Counted from the stretch's first letter, positions 11,542 through 21,916 are shown. The stretch: DNA of 64,000 nt from Aralia elata (GCA_034770075.1 CM068386.1:85781265-85845264); one strand, 5' to 3'. Numbers and translations are program-made. Notes: generated by a model from the sequence alone, not told the origin.

Positions 11542-11589
11542 CGGAGCTTGAAAAATTTGCGCGGAAGTGAAAACTTAAAATAAAACCTA

Positions 11590-12090
11590 ATTGTTCAGCC
11601 GCCTCATTTCATTTACAGACTCTCTCTCCTCGCCTCTTTCCCGAGCTTTCTCAAGCCCTCACTGGTCACTCTCCCCTCCTCCCTCCGTCGTTCCCTCACC
11701 CTCTCAACGACCGGCGACACACATTTCTCTCTCTCACACAAGCCGGTGACGTCCTCTGTTCATCGCGAATCCGACGATTTTCCAGCGAGTTGGGTATAGA
11801 TTTCTCTCTTATCTCTAGCATTCAGATTGAGGTACACAATTTCTATTTCTATATATCTTCAATTAATTGTGTTAGGGTTTAAAATAATTGGTTCAAACCA
11901 AACACCACCGTCCGTCGATTCTGGCAAGCCCTTCAGCGTGACTGACGAGTTCAATAACTGGCGAAAACAGCCTGATCTGGCCGAGGCTGTGGCGGCGATT
12001 AGGGCTTTGGCTTCGATTATTAGGTCCAGTGAGGCTACCACCATGATGGAGCTCGAGATTGAGCTAAAAAAAGCTTCCGATTCTCTCAAG
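11590..12090 (+). pseudogene. Captured 5' part of an eIF2B alpha-subunit gene
   Basis: Codons at about 11917-12090 read PFSVTDEFNNWRKQPDLAEA, then AVAAIRALASIIRSSEATTM, then MELEIELKKASDSLK. This is the N-terminal helical segment of the plant alpha subunit of the guanine-nucleotide exchange factor eIF2B, which regulates translation initiation in the cytosol. The exon ends at 12090 with a good GT donor (12091), where the gene family continues into a SWDTTS-type segment that is absent here. A CT-rich 5'UTR-like stretch (11600-11720) and a possible small intron (about 11827-11890) lie upstream. The start codon and the remaining exons were not captured, so no eIF2B function is possible. Keeping the donor site indicates capture of genomic DNA rather than mRNA. 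Confidence 0.82.
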
Positions 12091-12211
12091 GTATCTCATG
12101 AATTTATATTAATTCCTGGTTTGAAATTAGTCAGGCAATTCTTTTGTTCGGAAGGCTTTAAAATTGGGGCTCGGCGAATAGTGGGTTAAAGTATAGCAGA
12201 GTTATTACCTC
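12091..12211 (+). other. Intron-like remainder of captured gene in CACTA-1
   Basis: Non-coding sequence after the eIF2B-alpha donor site, ending in the target triplet ctc of CACTA-2. It continues after CACTA-2 at 16273. Confidence 0.5.
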
Positions 12212-12228
12212 CACTACAAAAAAAAAGG

Positions 12229-12522
12229 TCATTGGCGACGGCCACTCCCGTCGGCAATGACCTCCCTGCCGTCGCCAATGTGTCATTCTCGACGGCATAC
12301 ACCCGTCGCCATTCCCGTCGCCCCTGACTCCCATCGGCCACCGTCGGTAATAAGGTCATTGGCGACGGCATCAATGGTGACGGCGAGCCATCGGCAATGA
12401 GGCATTGGCGACGGCTATGGGCGACGGCACGTCCGTCGGTAATGAGTATAAGGGTATTAGGAAAGCATTGGCGACGGGGGTCTGCCGTCGGTAATGACCT
12501 GTATGCCGTCGGCAATGACATT
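12229..12522. repeat. CACTA-2 left subterminal repeats
   Basis: About ten copies of CATTGGCGACGG / CCGTCGGCAATG in both orientations, some with T for C changes. Confidence 0.9.
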
Positions 12523-12756
12523 TTAAAAAAAAAATTGTTGCAAATTACAAATTCCCCTGTTCAGTTACATATACATAATTGTACCTGTTATAAACAAATG
12601 AAAAACAAATATTTCTTCACAAACGGATATCAATAACAATCAAATAGTTACATACATAAACCATCAAAGTATATACAAAACTGTATTTTGTACAACTCAA
12701 AAACTGTATAAGTTTATACATAAAAGTCAAAATAATAACATAAACTAACTACAACC

Positions 12757-12931
12757 CCAAATCAGGAGTGCCAGTACCATCATCGCTGCCATCTATCGTA
12801 CGTCCGGTCTCATCGCCAGTCCCATCACTGGTCCCACCCTCCATCGACTCATCAGCTCGGCGGTCATCACCATCTCCTCCACGGTCATCGCCTGTGCCGC
12901 TGCCTCCACCCCCACGAGTCTCATCAACAAG
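12757..12931 (-). CDS. Possible last exon of a CACTA transposase-type gene
   Basis: On the minus strand an acceptor-like TTTTGTAG (about 12932-12939) opens into a frame rich in Gly, Asp and Arg (LVDETRGGGGSGTGDD ... DGTGTPDLGL) and ends with a TAG near 12757. An AT-rich 3'UTR-like stretch runs from there to the subterminal repeats. CACTA elements commonly encode their proteins in multi-exon genes that end just inside the subterminal region, and acidic Gly-rich tails are plausible there. No conserved transposase domain is present in this piece. It may instead be random GC-rich sequence. Confidence 0.3.
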
Positions 12932-13002
12932 ACCCTACAAAATTAAAATATTAATAACGAAGTCGAAAAGAGAGCATATTTAAATTAGTTTAGTTTGTGT
13001 TC

Positions 13003-14636
13003 TTTAAGTTTTCTTAAGTTAGGCGAACGGACTGATGACTCGGCCTCCGGATATCGGAATCGAGTCCCGTAAGTTGTAACGCGTGCCTAATACCTACGAG
13101 GTGCTATGTCTAGGTCCGCGCGTCGATTTGACGCCCGAAGCGAGTTTTGGTCTCTTTTTCGACTATTGCTCTAAGTTTTCTTAAGTTAGGCGAACGGACT
13201 GATGACTCGGCCTCCGGATATCGGAATCGAGTCCCGTAAGTTGTAACGCGTGCCTAATACCTATGAGGTGCTATGTCTAGGTCCGCGCGTCGATTTGACG
13301 CCCGAGGCGGGTTTTGGTCTCTTTTTCGACTATTGCTTTAAGTTTTCTTAAGTTAGGCGAACGGACTAATGACTCGGCCTCCGGATATCGGAATCGAGTC
13401 CCGTAAATTGTAACGCGTGCCTAATACCTACGAGGTGCTATGTCTAGGTCCGCGTGTCGATTTGACGCCCGAGGCGGGTTTTGGTCTCTTTTTCGACTAT
13501 TGCTCTAAGTTTTCTTAAGTTAGGCGAACGGACTGATGACTCAACCTCTGGATATCGGAATAGAGTCCCGTAAGTTGTAACGCGTGCCTAATACCTACGA
13601 GGTGCTATGTCTAGGTCCGCGTGTCGATTTGACGCCCGAGGCGGGTTTTGGTCTCTTTTTCAACTATTGCTCTAAGTTTTCTTAAGTTAGGCGAACGGAC
13701 TGATGACTCGGCTTCCGGATATCGGAAACGAGTCCCGTAAGTTGTAACGCGTGCCTAATACCTACGAGGTGCTATGTCTAGGTCCGCGCATCGATTTGAC
13801 GCCCGAGGCGGGTTTTGGTCTCTTTTTCGATTATTGCTCTAAGTTTTCTTAAGTTAGGCGAACGAACTGATGACTCGGCCTCCGGATATCGGAAACGAGT
13901 CCCGTAAGTTGTAACGCGTGCCTAATACCTACGAGGTGCAATGTCTAGGTTCGCGCGTCGTTTTGACGCCCGAGGCGGGTTTTGGTCTCTTTTTCGACTA
14001 TTGCTCTAAGTTTTCTTAAGTTAGGCGAACGGACTGATGACTCGGCCTCCGGATATCGGAATCGAGTCCCGTAAGTTGTAACGCATGCCTAATACCTACG
14101 AGGTGCTATGTCTAGGTTCGCACGTTATTTTGACGCCCGAGGCGGGTTTTGGTCTCTTTTTCGACTATTACTCTAAGTTTTCTTAAGTTAGGCGAACGGA
14201 CTGATGATTCGGCCTCCGGATATCGGAATCGAGTCTCGTAAGTTGTAATGCGTGCCTAATACCTACGAGGTGTTGTGTCTAGGTTCGTGCGTCGTTTTGA
14301 CGCCCGAGGCGGGTTTTGGTCTCTTTTTCGACTATTGCTCTAAGTTTTCTTAAGTTAGGCGAACAGACTGATGACTCGGCCTCCGGATATCGGAATCGAG
14401 TCCCGTAAGTTGTAACGCGTGCCTAATACCTACGAGGTGCTATGTCTAGGTTCGCGCGTCGTTTTGACGCCCGAGGCGGGTTTTGGTTGTCTTTTTCGAC
14501 TATTGCTCTAAGTTTTCTTAAGTTAGGCGAACGGACTGATGATTCGGCCTCCGGATATCGGAATCGAGTCTCGTAAGTTGTAACGCGTGCTTAATACTTA
14601 CGAGGTGTTGTGTCTAGGTTCACGCGTCGTTTTGAC
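13003..14636. repeat. 167-bp satellite-like tandem array (about 9.7 copies)
   Basis: The landmark AGGCGAACGG recurs at 13021, 13188, 13355, 13522, 13689, 13856, 14023, 14190, 14357 and 14525. The period is exactly 167 bp, except one 168 caused by a single inserted base. The last copy stops at TCGTTTTGAC (14636). Copies differ at only a few positions each, mostly C/T or G/A. Each unit has an inverted repeat GACTCG...CGAGTC enclosing TCCGGATATCGGA, and a GCGTC-N5-GACGC hairpin. The length is not a multiple of 3, so it is not coding. It is a nucleosome-sized unit like many plant satellites. Confidence 0.95.
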
Positions 14637-15984
14637 TATTATCATTGGCTACCCTACGTTCCATCCAACTTCGATCAATAGACATCTTGAACAACGGGCT
14701 GCTATATATATATGGAAAGTTAGGGAAACACAATTAAGTATTCGGGTTAATGTGTATGTATGCTTATAAGTTTCCTAACTTCATCTCCCACTAAAATTAA
14801 ATGTAACATGAAATGATACAATGTGTTCAACTTTGTTATCAAAATTTTATTAACATGCCACCCACTATTAAATTGAGAATTTATTATTTCCTTTTCTGTT
14901 CCCATACAATATTTTCTCTCTTTACATTTTATGTTAGATTATTGAAACCGGCCAAAGTCTAACATATAAAAATATTAAACTGTCAACAACTAATACCCCA
15001 ATTTATAAGTGAATACTAACTAAGAAATACTAGTTAATAATTTTGACCCTTTAAGAATTAATTGTTAGTGGGAAGATTAGCTAAAAAGAGAGTTTAATTA
15101 AGCTCAAAAAAAGAATGGGCTAAAAAGAGTGTTTAATTAGACAGGCCAATGTCATTTTAGCAAAACATCCTAATCCTTGTAACAGCAAAATAGGGTTTGT
15201 GTGTATTCTCATAGAATTGACCTCAATTTTTAAAAGTTAAAATGCAAGACTAAATGAGACCTAAAATTTAAAGCTCATACTTCAGGCTCCTCCCAAGGAG
15301 CAAAAGAGAGCAGCAGCTTAAATTCTGAGAGCCCCAAATCAAAACCCTAAAACTTATTAGGTTTATACAAAATTAAGGGTACACCATCAACATTTGTCTA
15401 ATATATCTAACGATCCACAAACTCACCAAAACTGATCTAGTAACACGACAATTAATAAATTACAAATGGGTTAAGCAAATCAATACCATTAGATCACACC
15501 ATCAGAAACAAAAAGTCATGTAGTGACACTAATAAACAAAAAGAAAATGTTAGAAAATGGTGCTGAACCTCCTTTGCAAGTCCTTACATTAGAGACGCAA
15601 GTCCTTGCATCTCTAAGTCCTTAGAAAATGTATGCTCAAATCAGAAACAAACCAAAGCAAATGTATATATGCTCCAACTGAACTACATACGAGCTTGCAC
15701 AAAGGTACATCAAATAGGCGAAAAATTACAACCTTAACTTACCAGGCTCAAACGCAGTGGAAAATTAATTTGCCCAAATCAGTTTGCCCAAATCTGTGAG
15801 CTAACCACGCCTTGCCTCCGTTAGCCCAAGCCACCCACTTGTTCAAGCCGCTGCCGGTAGCGACAATCTCCACCGGTGAGTTCGACGTCGAGGGAAGGAG
15901 GGCGAGAGAAATTATTTGCCGCTGAAATTTGGGATTGGTATCAGAAATTTTGATCGTTGCCGTTGAGGCTAGGGATTGAAATTA
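14637..15984. other. Interior of CACTA-2, unassigned
   Basis: AT-rich sequence with no recognisable domain. A stop-free minus-strand run of about 45 codons (about 15765-15905, including VEIVATGSGLNKWVAWANG) could be a coding exon scrap, but I do not recognise it. Confidence 0.4.
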
Positions 15985-16254
15985 AGAACTCATTGGCGAC
16001 GGCATCCCCGTCGCTAATGGCATTTTTAGCCCGTCGCCAATGTGTTTCCCTCCACCGCGAAATTATGGCGCCAAATTAATCTCATTAGCGACGACATTAA
16101 AACTCATTAGCGACGGCATACCGTCGATCTCCACGCTGGATTTGGAGGAACAGGTCATTGGCGACGACAGTCATTGGCGACGGCGTCCCCGTCGTGAATG
16201 ATGTCATTGGCGACGGCAGGATGCCGTCGATAATGATGGTCGTCGCTAATGACC
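15985..16254. repeat. CACTA-2 right subterminal repeats
   Basis: Copies of CATTGGCGACGG / CCGTCGCCAATG in both orientations, mirroring 12229-12522. Confidence 0.88.
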
Positions 16255-16269
16255 AACTTTTTTGTAGTG

Positions 16270-16860
16270 CTCTATTGCAATCCCACGGGGCATAGTTTCT
16301 CATTTTTTACTTCACAAATCTCAGATATGCGTAATATGAAGTCCATACAAAATTTATGTACTGAAGGTGAGAGTGAAACTCTGTTGACATAAATTGAAAT
16401 TTGTAGCTTCCTTATCAGTTGCTTAATAAACCTATATGTTTATGCTTGGCAATTGAGTAGATAAAAATATTCACTACTTGGTTTGCAAAGCAATATGAAC
16501 AAATGAGTTTCGCTTGTGCCTTAATAAATCAATTTCATTTGGAGTTTGTAGAAATTGCAAACTGATTCTGGTAGTTTTGTTGTGGATTCGCTGATTTATG
16601 TCTTCAATTTGTGCCTGTGAAATTTAAACATTAAAAGTTTATTCTTATTCTTGTATCTTTATAAGTTAGCCTTTTTCTTGCAACACGCAAAATTCATAAT
16701 CATATCATTTAAAATTTACTACAAAATCTCAGTTTTTCTTAATTGATATTGTATGCCATTTTTTTTAGCAATAGTTAGTTGTTTATTTGTTCAGGTAATA
16801 GTAGACTTTCTGCTCAGATGGTCTGATATTCCATGACCTAAACTACATCCCTTAATTATA
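16270..16860 (+). other. Intron-like sequence of CACTA-1 cargo
   Basis: AT-rich sequence resuming after CACTA-2. It is probably more of the eIF2B-alpha intron followed by sequence leading into the ARABIDILLO fragment. No ORF is supported. Confidence 0.4.
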
Positions 16861-16876
16861 GTTGATTAAGATAGAG

Positions 16877-17178
16877 TTTAAATTGCCAAACTTGAAAGGT
16901 TTAGATGTTTCGAGGACTGATATTGTTCCTAATGCTGTTTTTAGATTGTTTTTATCCTTGCAAAGCTTGAAGGTCCTGTGTGCTTTGAACTGTCCAGCAC
17001 TTAAGATGCTAGCTTTGTGGCCCGTAAGAGTAATAAAGGTAAACTGCTACTTGCCCTTTTTATATACTGACATCTTCAAAGGCGTAGCTTCTCTATTTGC
17101 CGATAATAAAGGTAAACTGCTACTTGCCCTTTTTATATATATATTGCAGGCTGAGAAAGAAGCAAAGAAGCACTAACT
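16877..17178 (+). pseudogene. Captured ARABIDILLO fragment, F-box/LRR-side exon
   Basis: The frame reads LPNLKGLDVSRTDI, SLQSLKVLCALNCPALKML, then TDIFKGVASLFADN. This matches the segment between the leucine-rich region and the armadillo repeats of ARABIDILLO, a plant F-box/armadillo protein linked to root branching. A 33-base direct repeat (about 17035-17067 and 17107-17139, covering KGKLLLALF) shows a small internal duplication that throws one copy out of frame. The frame ends in EAKKH-stop, which does not fit the family. This fragment and the armadillo exons at 18088-19129 come from the same gene in the same order. Confidence 0.75.
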
Positions 17179-17961
17179 ATATACTGCACATGAATAGAGT
17201 GGAGGGATTCTAGCTAGCTAGTTTATGATAATCGACACTCTATATATAAACTTAATTGTAAATCTTGAGATTATTTTTACAAATTAATGTGGGCTGGCTA
17301 CGTACTTGTGTGTAGCAAATATATGTACATGTGAGCCACTGTGAAGACAAAATGAAAATGTTCTGATGAATTTATGTAGTAGTACGTACTCTCTCCTCCT
17401 ATATCTATCTAAACCCTTTTACATATATATTCGCCTTGGCCACAAAAACCTGTACTCTAACAATTCAATTCAAATTCAACTTTGTTTCTAGTTAATTAAC
17501 AAAACTTAAAATTTAATTTAAATTATGATGTAAATTTATTTAAATGACAAAAGTTGTACTTACTTAGTTATAATACTTTAAAATTAATTTACAGTATTTA
17601 CTGTTTCATTAACCAAAATCAAATAAATTTTTAAACTCTAAAATTCTATAAATTAATTAAAAACTAATTAAATAGAACTCGTTTTTGTGAAAAAGAAGGA
17701 AATATGGATCATTTATCACCTAATCATAATCCACATGCATGGATACTTGTAAATTTTGCTGATATCAAAATCAAACAGTCAAATTAAGCCTTGACCGTCT
17801 TTCTTTGCATTCTTTTGGAATAGTACCATGTTACTGATCCACACTATATCCTTGAGATTTGGCAAAGTACACCAGTCGCTGAACATATACATAATACAGT
17901 TGTATGACATACTACGATCTAATGAATGAATGAAAGCCTCCACTCTATTCAAGCACTCTTT

Positions 17962-18009
<48 letters not shown>

Positions 18010-18087
18010 GATCTATATCAAATAATTACCATGGATACTATTCCAGTAAACAGATCTTACACCGTTAATTCAGAGATCCAACGACCC
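17179..18087 (+). other. Non-coding spacer between ARABIDILLO exons, with (TA)n at 17964-18007
   Basis: AT-rich sequence with no supported ORF. A perfect TA run of about 22 units lies at 17964-18007. Exons expected here in the family (the DEIMLWIEW-type segment) are not visible, so this is either a long intron or partly foreign filler. Confidence 0.5.
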
Positions 18088-19129
18088 ACAGGGTTTGGAT
18101 AATTTCTGGATCAGCCAAGGGGCAGCACTGTTGCTCAGTTTAACACAGAGCTCAGAAGAGGATGTTCAAGAAAGGGCAGCTACATGCCTTGCAACTTTTG
18201 TAGTCGTTGATGATGAAAATGCTAGTATTGACACTGGACGGGCTGAAGCAGTTATGCGGGATGGTGGCATAAGACTCCTTTTACACCTGGCAAGATCCTG
18301 GAAGGAGGGGCTTCAGTTAGAAGCCGCAAAGGTAACTGTAATAGTTGATGAATTATGTTGGTTTTAATCTCCTCATTTGATTCACTGGATAGAGTTCACC
18401 CAGATCCACAATCAGTACTTTAATTTTTTTATTCTTTTAGTAAGATAACTAGGTTGGTAGCAACATACATTTTAGCTTACCTTCATGTCTAGCAGGAGAA
18501 GATTGGTTAATTTGCAATCTGTTGGGTTGTGTAGGCAATAGCAAACTTGTCTGTGAATTCCAATGTCGCAAAAGCTGTAGCAGAAAATGGAGGAATCAAT
18601 ATTCTAGTAAATTTGGCAAGATCTATGAACAGAGTGGTCACTGAAGAGGCTGCAGGAGGCCTATGGAACCTTTCTGTTGGGGAAGAGCACAAGGTTGCCT
18701 ATTTTGCAGTGTTAATTGTCATGTACTCCACACTTTAAATTATATTAAAATATTATTTACATTTCAGGATGGTATTTCTGAAGCTGGTGCTATAAATGCA
18801 TTAGTTGATCTAATCTTCAAATGGTCTACTGGTGGTGATGGAGTTCTGGTATGTGTTGTTTTGTCATGTATATATATATATATGCATTTCAATATGACAC
18901 TTTCATTAAATCTATGTCAAGCATTAATGAACTATATCCAATATGATGGCTATGGTGTAGAAAGTTAAATTGGTTCATGCTTATTTCTTGTTTGCAGGAG
19001 CGTGCGGCTGGTGCGCTGGCAAATTTGGCTGCTGATGACAAGTGTAGCATGGTGATTGCTGGGGTAGGTGGTGTACATGCTTTGGTAATGCTTGCTCGAA
19101 GCTGTAAGTTCGAGGGAGTGCAAGAATAG
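18088..19129 (+). pseudogene. Captured ARABIDILLO armadillo-repeat exons
   Basis: Four consecutive exons keep plausible GT/AG borders. They are 18088-18331 (LDNFWISQGAALLLSL, EEDVQERAATCLATF, GRAEAVMRDGGIRLLL), 18535-18693 (AIANLSVNSNVAKAVAENGG, EEAAGGLWNLSVGEEHK), 18768-18848 (DGISEAGAINALVDLIFKW) and 18998-19129 (ERAAGALANLAADDKCSM, GGVHALVMLAR). They encode about four armadillo repeats of the F-box/armadillo protein ARABIDILLO. The frame ends at TAG 19127-19129, right after FEGVQE where the family goes on with more repeats. Introns are retained, so a genomic DNA segment was captured by CACTA-1. A transcript could give antisense or truncated ARABIDILLO RNA, but nothing in the sequence shows this happens. 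Confidence 0.85.
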
Positions 19130-19574
19130 GTAGAACTTCCAAGTGATATGAAAGGAGCCACATTGTTCTTTGTAGTTTGGGACAGCAAACAGCAAATTGG
19201 TATTTTGGGAGAAGGTTGTTTTGTACAGGGTTAGATGAATGTACGTATTTTGGGAGAACCTAGGCTTTTTTGCACATGCTTAGGTAGTAGCTTAATTTTA
19301 TGAATAGTTTGGTTTATTTTGTGGATGCATGTAATCAAATTCACAATTCAATATAGTAGTAATTTATATTGAAAAATGAATTTGAGATGCATATATGGAT
19401 AGTTTGGTATATTTTTTGTGGATGTAGTAATTTGAAACTGTAAACGAATGGTATTATTGGGATGTATTTTGAATGGTTGATACATTTTGGCTTTAAATTT
19501 AAATGAGAATTTAGAACTTTTTTAGCTATATATTATAGCATTAGCAGATTGCAGGTGCACTGGTAATATAAGTG
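19130..19574 (+). other. CACTA-1 interior after the captured gene
   Basis: AT-rich, with no ORF of note. Repeated phrases (tattttgggagaa, gatagtttggtatattttttgtgg) suggest old 3'-flank sequence of the captured gene or transposon filler. Confidence 0.4.
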
Positions 19575-19865
19575 AACCACATTCTAAACAGATGACACAT
19601 TCTAAACGTTGTATAAATGTGTCATGTCTAAATAGATGACACATTCTAAACGTTGTGTACATGTGTCTAAACGTTGTCTAATATATTAAACTACAACGTT
19701 TTCAAGCATCTACTACTTTATGGAAAACAAATTTATAACGTTTTTTCCTTAAAAACGTTGTATAATGTGTCTAACTACAACGTTTAAAAACATTGTATGA
19801 GGGTGTCAAATAGATGACACTCTTAACCACGACGTTTTGCTGACAGAAACCACAACGTTTTTTAT
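19575..19865. repeat. CACTA-1 right subterminal repeats
   Basis: Many copies of AAACGTTGT / ACAACGTTT, several inside a phrase 'agatgacacattctaaacgttgt', mirror those at 11382-11541. Confidence 0.88.
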
Positions 19866-19887
19866 TTACTGTTTTGTAGTAGTGACA

Positions 19888-20696
19888 CACTTCAAACTTC
19901 TTTCTTTGATTCCCTTCTTGTCTCTCAACAGAAACACTATCATTCCACTTCTCTTATGTCCACTGCCACTATGACTACCACTTGCCTTATTCTCATTTTT
20001 ATTCTTCTTTTTCTTTTGCTCCTGATTGTACTTGGTCAAAGCATCACTCCCACCTTCAGCAATAATTGCCTTTTCTAACACAGCTGCGAACGAATTCAGT
20101 TGAAACATCGAAACTCGACTATACAGCCAGGGCTTCAGTCCCTGTTCAAACCTCCTCGTCTTCCTCTCATCGGTATTAACTTGATATGGCGCAAATCTCG
20201 CCAATTCGTTAAATCTTGCAGCATACTCAGGTACCGTCATGGTACCTTACTTTAACTCCAAAAATTGCACTTCCATCTGATTCCGTGCACTCGTCGGAAA
20301 ATAAGTTTCGAAAAATATCGTTTTGAATCGTTCCCACGGAACCATCCCTTGTCCACCTCGGGTTTTGTTAGCTTGCCACCAATAGCTAGCTTCTGATTTA
20401 AGCATAAATGTTGCGAACGCAGTCTTCTGGTCCTTGTTGACCCTAGCGACGTCAAATACTTTTTTCATCTCCATAACCCATGTTTGAGCTTCAATCGGAT
20501 TTATAAACCCTTGAAATTCCGGGGGTCCAACAGACTTGAAGTCTTTGAAAGTCGTGGCCTGAGCTTGGGGTTGATTCGCAAATGCTCCCGTTAGCAAATT
20601 CACCAACTGCTACATTGGATTAACATTGGTTTCATCGTTGTTATTTGTGGATCCTTCAGGGATCTGTTGACGTGTTTGTCTTCTTCTTGGCGGCAT
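19888..20696 (-). pseudogene. Gag of element A (interrupted by stops and CACTA-1)
   Basis: The start MPPRRRQTRQQ (ATG at about 20696) matches the gag start of element D (MPPKGRPRNQ). The capsid region follows: FKSVGPPEFQGFINPIEAQTW, KTAFATFMLKSEASYWW, FFETYFPTSARNQMEVQFLE, YAARFNELARFAPYQV, LEKAIIAEGGSDALTKYNQ. It ends in a Lys/Ser-rich linker into the zinc knuckle, which is cut by CACTA-1 and resumes at 11341. In-frame stops lie near 20607-20609 and at 20244-20246. The protein would form the retrotransposon particle. This copy is dead. Confidence 0.88.
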
Positions 20697-21007
20697 CTTA
20701 CTGTCAAGAATTCGCGCTATTAGATTATTACTCATTTACTTAAACATTTAAGTCTTAACTTAAACATTTATAAACAACATTTAGCACATAGCACATCTGA
20801 TAACTTCTGTATGTTATTCATTTACTACTTCAAAATATAACATAAATAACATCATAGTTATTTACATCATCTATTCTAAAATCATAAAATTCTAGGATTA
20901 CATCATCATAACTCACTATTTATCTCATTTGAGATTTATATCATATTAACTCTTTTAGAAAATAACTTATTGTTACAGCTACTCGTGACCTATGACGTCA
21001 TTCCACG

Positions 21008-21696
21008 TCACATGGCTTCTCTACGCTCTTGCTCCATGATACGAATCATCGTCCTGCGATCCATCACGTACCATGGTAAATCCTCGAACTGAGTTGGGTA
21101 ATGATAAACCCGATTCTGAGCTCTATTCACCATCGTGTGGAAAACATGTTCTATATCGTCTATCTTAGCCTTCTTTGACTGAACCTTGTCCTCAACATGG
21201 TCTGCATGATCAGAACCCTCATCCACGCGTCCTCGACTCTAGCATGCTTTGCAGACTCTTCTCTCAGCTCACTTTTCAGTTTCTCCACTTCAGCTGATAA
21301 CTCCTCCTTTTGGCTTTCTTCCTGAACCAACTTCCACTCCACGTCCCCAAGACGTATATCAAGCTCCTCAATCTCACCATTCTTCTGTTCCAGAACAGTC
21401 TGTCGCTCAGCCATCTGCTCCTCTAACTCCTCCACTCTATCCTGCAACTCTATGTTGCGATCATACACTTGCTCATACATCTGAACACCTAAGGAAGATA
21501 ATGGTATTTCCTCAGGGTCTTCTTCCTCCTCCTCAACCTCTTCAGGATCCTCCTCAGGATCTGACTCAGGTTCATACTCAGGGCTGACAATTGTGATCAA
21601 TGGGGATGGCTCCCTCTGCACTAGCTGCTCCCGGACCACGTGAATTTCTCGGGGTTCCTCCTCCCTAACCTGACTGGATCCTCCTATTCCAGACAT
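21008..21696 (-). CDS. Pre-gag ORF of element A: acidic coiled-coil protein
   Basis: A 178-codon frame starts at ATG 21696 (MSGIGGSSQVREEEPREIHV). It has a Glu/Asp/Pro-rich stretch (residues 45-65) followed by a strong heptad-like coiled coil (about residues 75-155: LQDRVEELEEQMAERQ, LRLGDVEWKL-like, AEVEKLKSELREE). Near 21226 the homologous reading continues in the next frame (DEGSDHADHVEDKVQSKKAK ... MIRIMEQERREAM, stop at 21008), so a frameshift splits one protein of about 225-230 residues. It lies between the primer site and gag, where Tekay elements usually have only a leader. A decayed counterpart starts at 30851 in element D with the same MSxIGxSSxV opening. Its function is unknown. 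Confidence 0.6.
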
Positions 21697-21916
21697 CCTG
21701 ACAATAAAATTTTAAATTTAATTACTACTCAATACTACTCGCGAGCATATAAGTTTGTTAACAAGTAATCATATAGCACATAATCATTTTATTGTCTTTA
21801 ATGAATTTCTGTAATTCATTCCTTAGAACTCGATAAGAGTTTATCACCACTATATTCTCTATCTTCTAAAAGGCTACTACCCTAAGGTTTCCCCCACCTA
21901 AAGGTTCATAACTTAT
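21697..21916 (-). other. 5' leader of element A
   Basis: Non-coding leader between primer site and pre-gag ORF. It is similar to the leader of B at 25990-26102. Confidence 0.6.

Larger units (their letters stand above)
12212..16269. mobile_element. CACTA-2: 4.06-kb CACTA transposon nested in CACTA-1
   Basis: The ends are CACTACAAAAAAA...GGTCATTGGCGACGG at 12212 and the inverted GTCGCTAATGACC...TTTTTTGTAGTG ending at 16269. Target duplication ctc lies at 12209-12211 and 16270-16272. Subterminal arrays of CATTGGCGACGG and its complement occupy about 300 bases at both ends. The interior holds one possible transposase-gene terminal exon (minus, 12757-12931), a 9.7-copy 167-bp tandem array (13003-14636) and unassigned sequence (14637-15984). 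No transposase core is seen, so it is non-autonomous. It is younger than CACTA-1, which it interrupts, and belongs to another CACTA family because its subterminal motif differs. Confidence 0.93.
11345..19884. mobile_element. CACTA-1: 8.5-kb CACTA transposon carrying host gene fragments
   Basis: The terminal inverted repeats are CACTACTACAAAAyAGTAAATA (11345 onward and, inverted, ending at 19884). Target duplication aca lies at 11342-11344 and 19885-19887, the 3-bp size usual for CACTA elements. Subterminal ACAACGTTTTT motifs occur at both ends. I see no transposase gene. The cargo is an eIF2B-alpha exon with 5' flank, intron-like sequence, and five ARABIDILLO exon pieces with introns. A second CACTA (12212-16269) sits inside. 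It would need transposase in trans and is best called a Pack-CACTA, that is, a gene-capturing non-autonomous element. Confidence 0.92.

Noticed and set aside
12768..12983. Plus-strand Pro/Ser-rich 71-codon ORF
   Set aside because: Shadow of the minus-strand Gly/Asp-rich frame, which has the better splice acceptor and stop context.
13021..13200. Possible hammerhead ribozyme: CTGATGA followed by GGAAAC in some copies of the 167-bp unit
   Set aside because: The sequence after CTGATGA pairs with CGAGTC beyond the GGAAAC, not before it, so stem II and the GAAA box are in the wrong order. Most copies read GGAATC, losing the core.
18889..19195. Three overlapping minus-strand ORFs of 60-99 codons
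   Set aside because: Antisense shadows of the ARABIDILLO armadillo exons.
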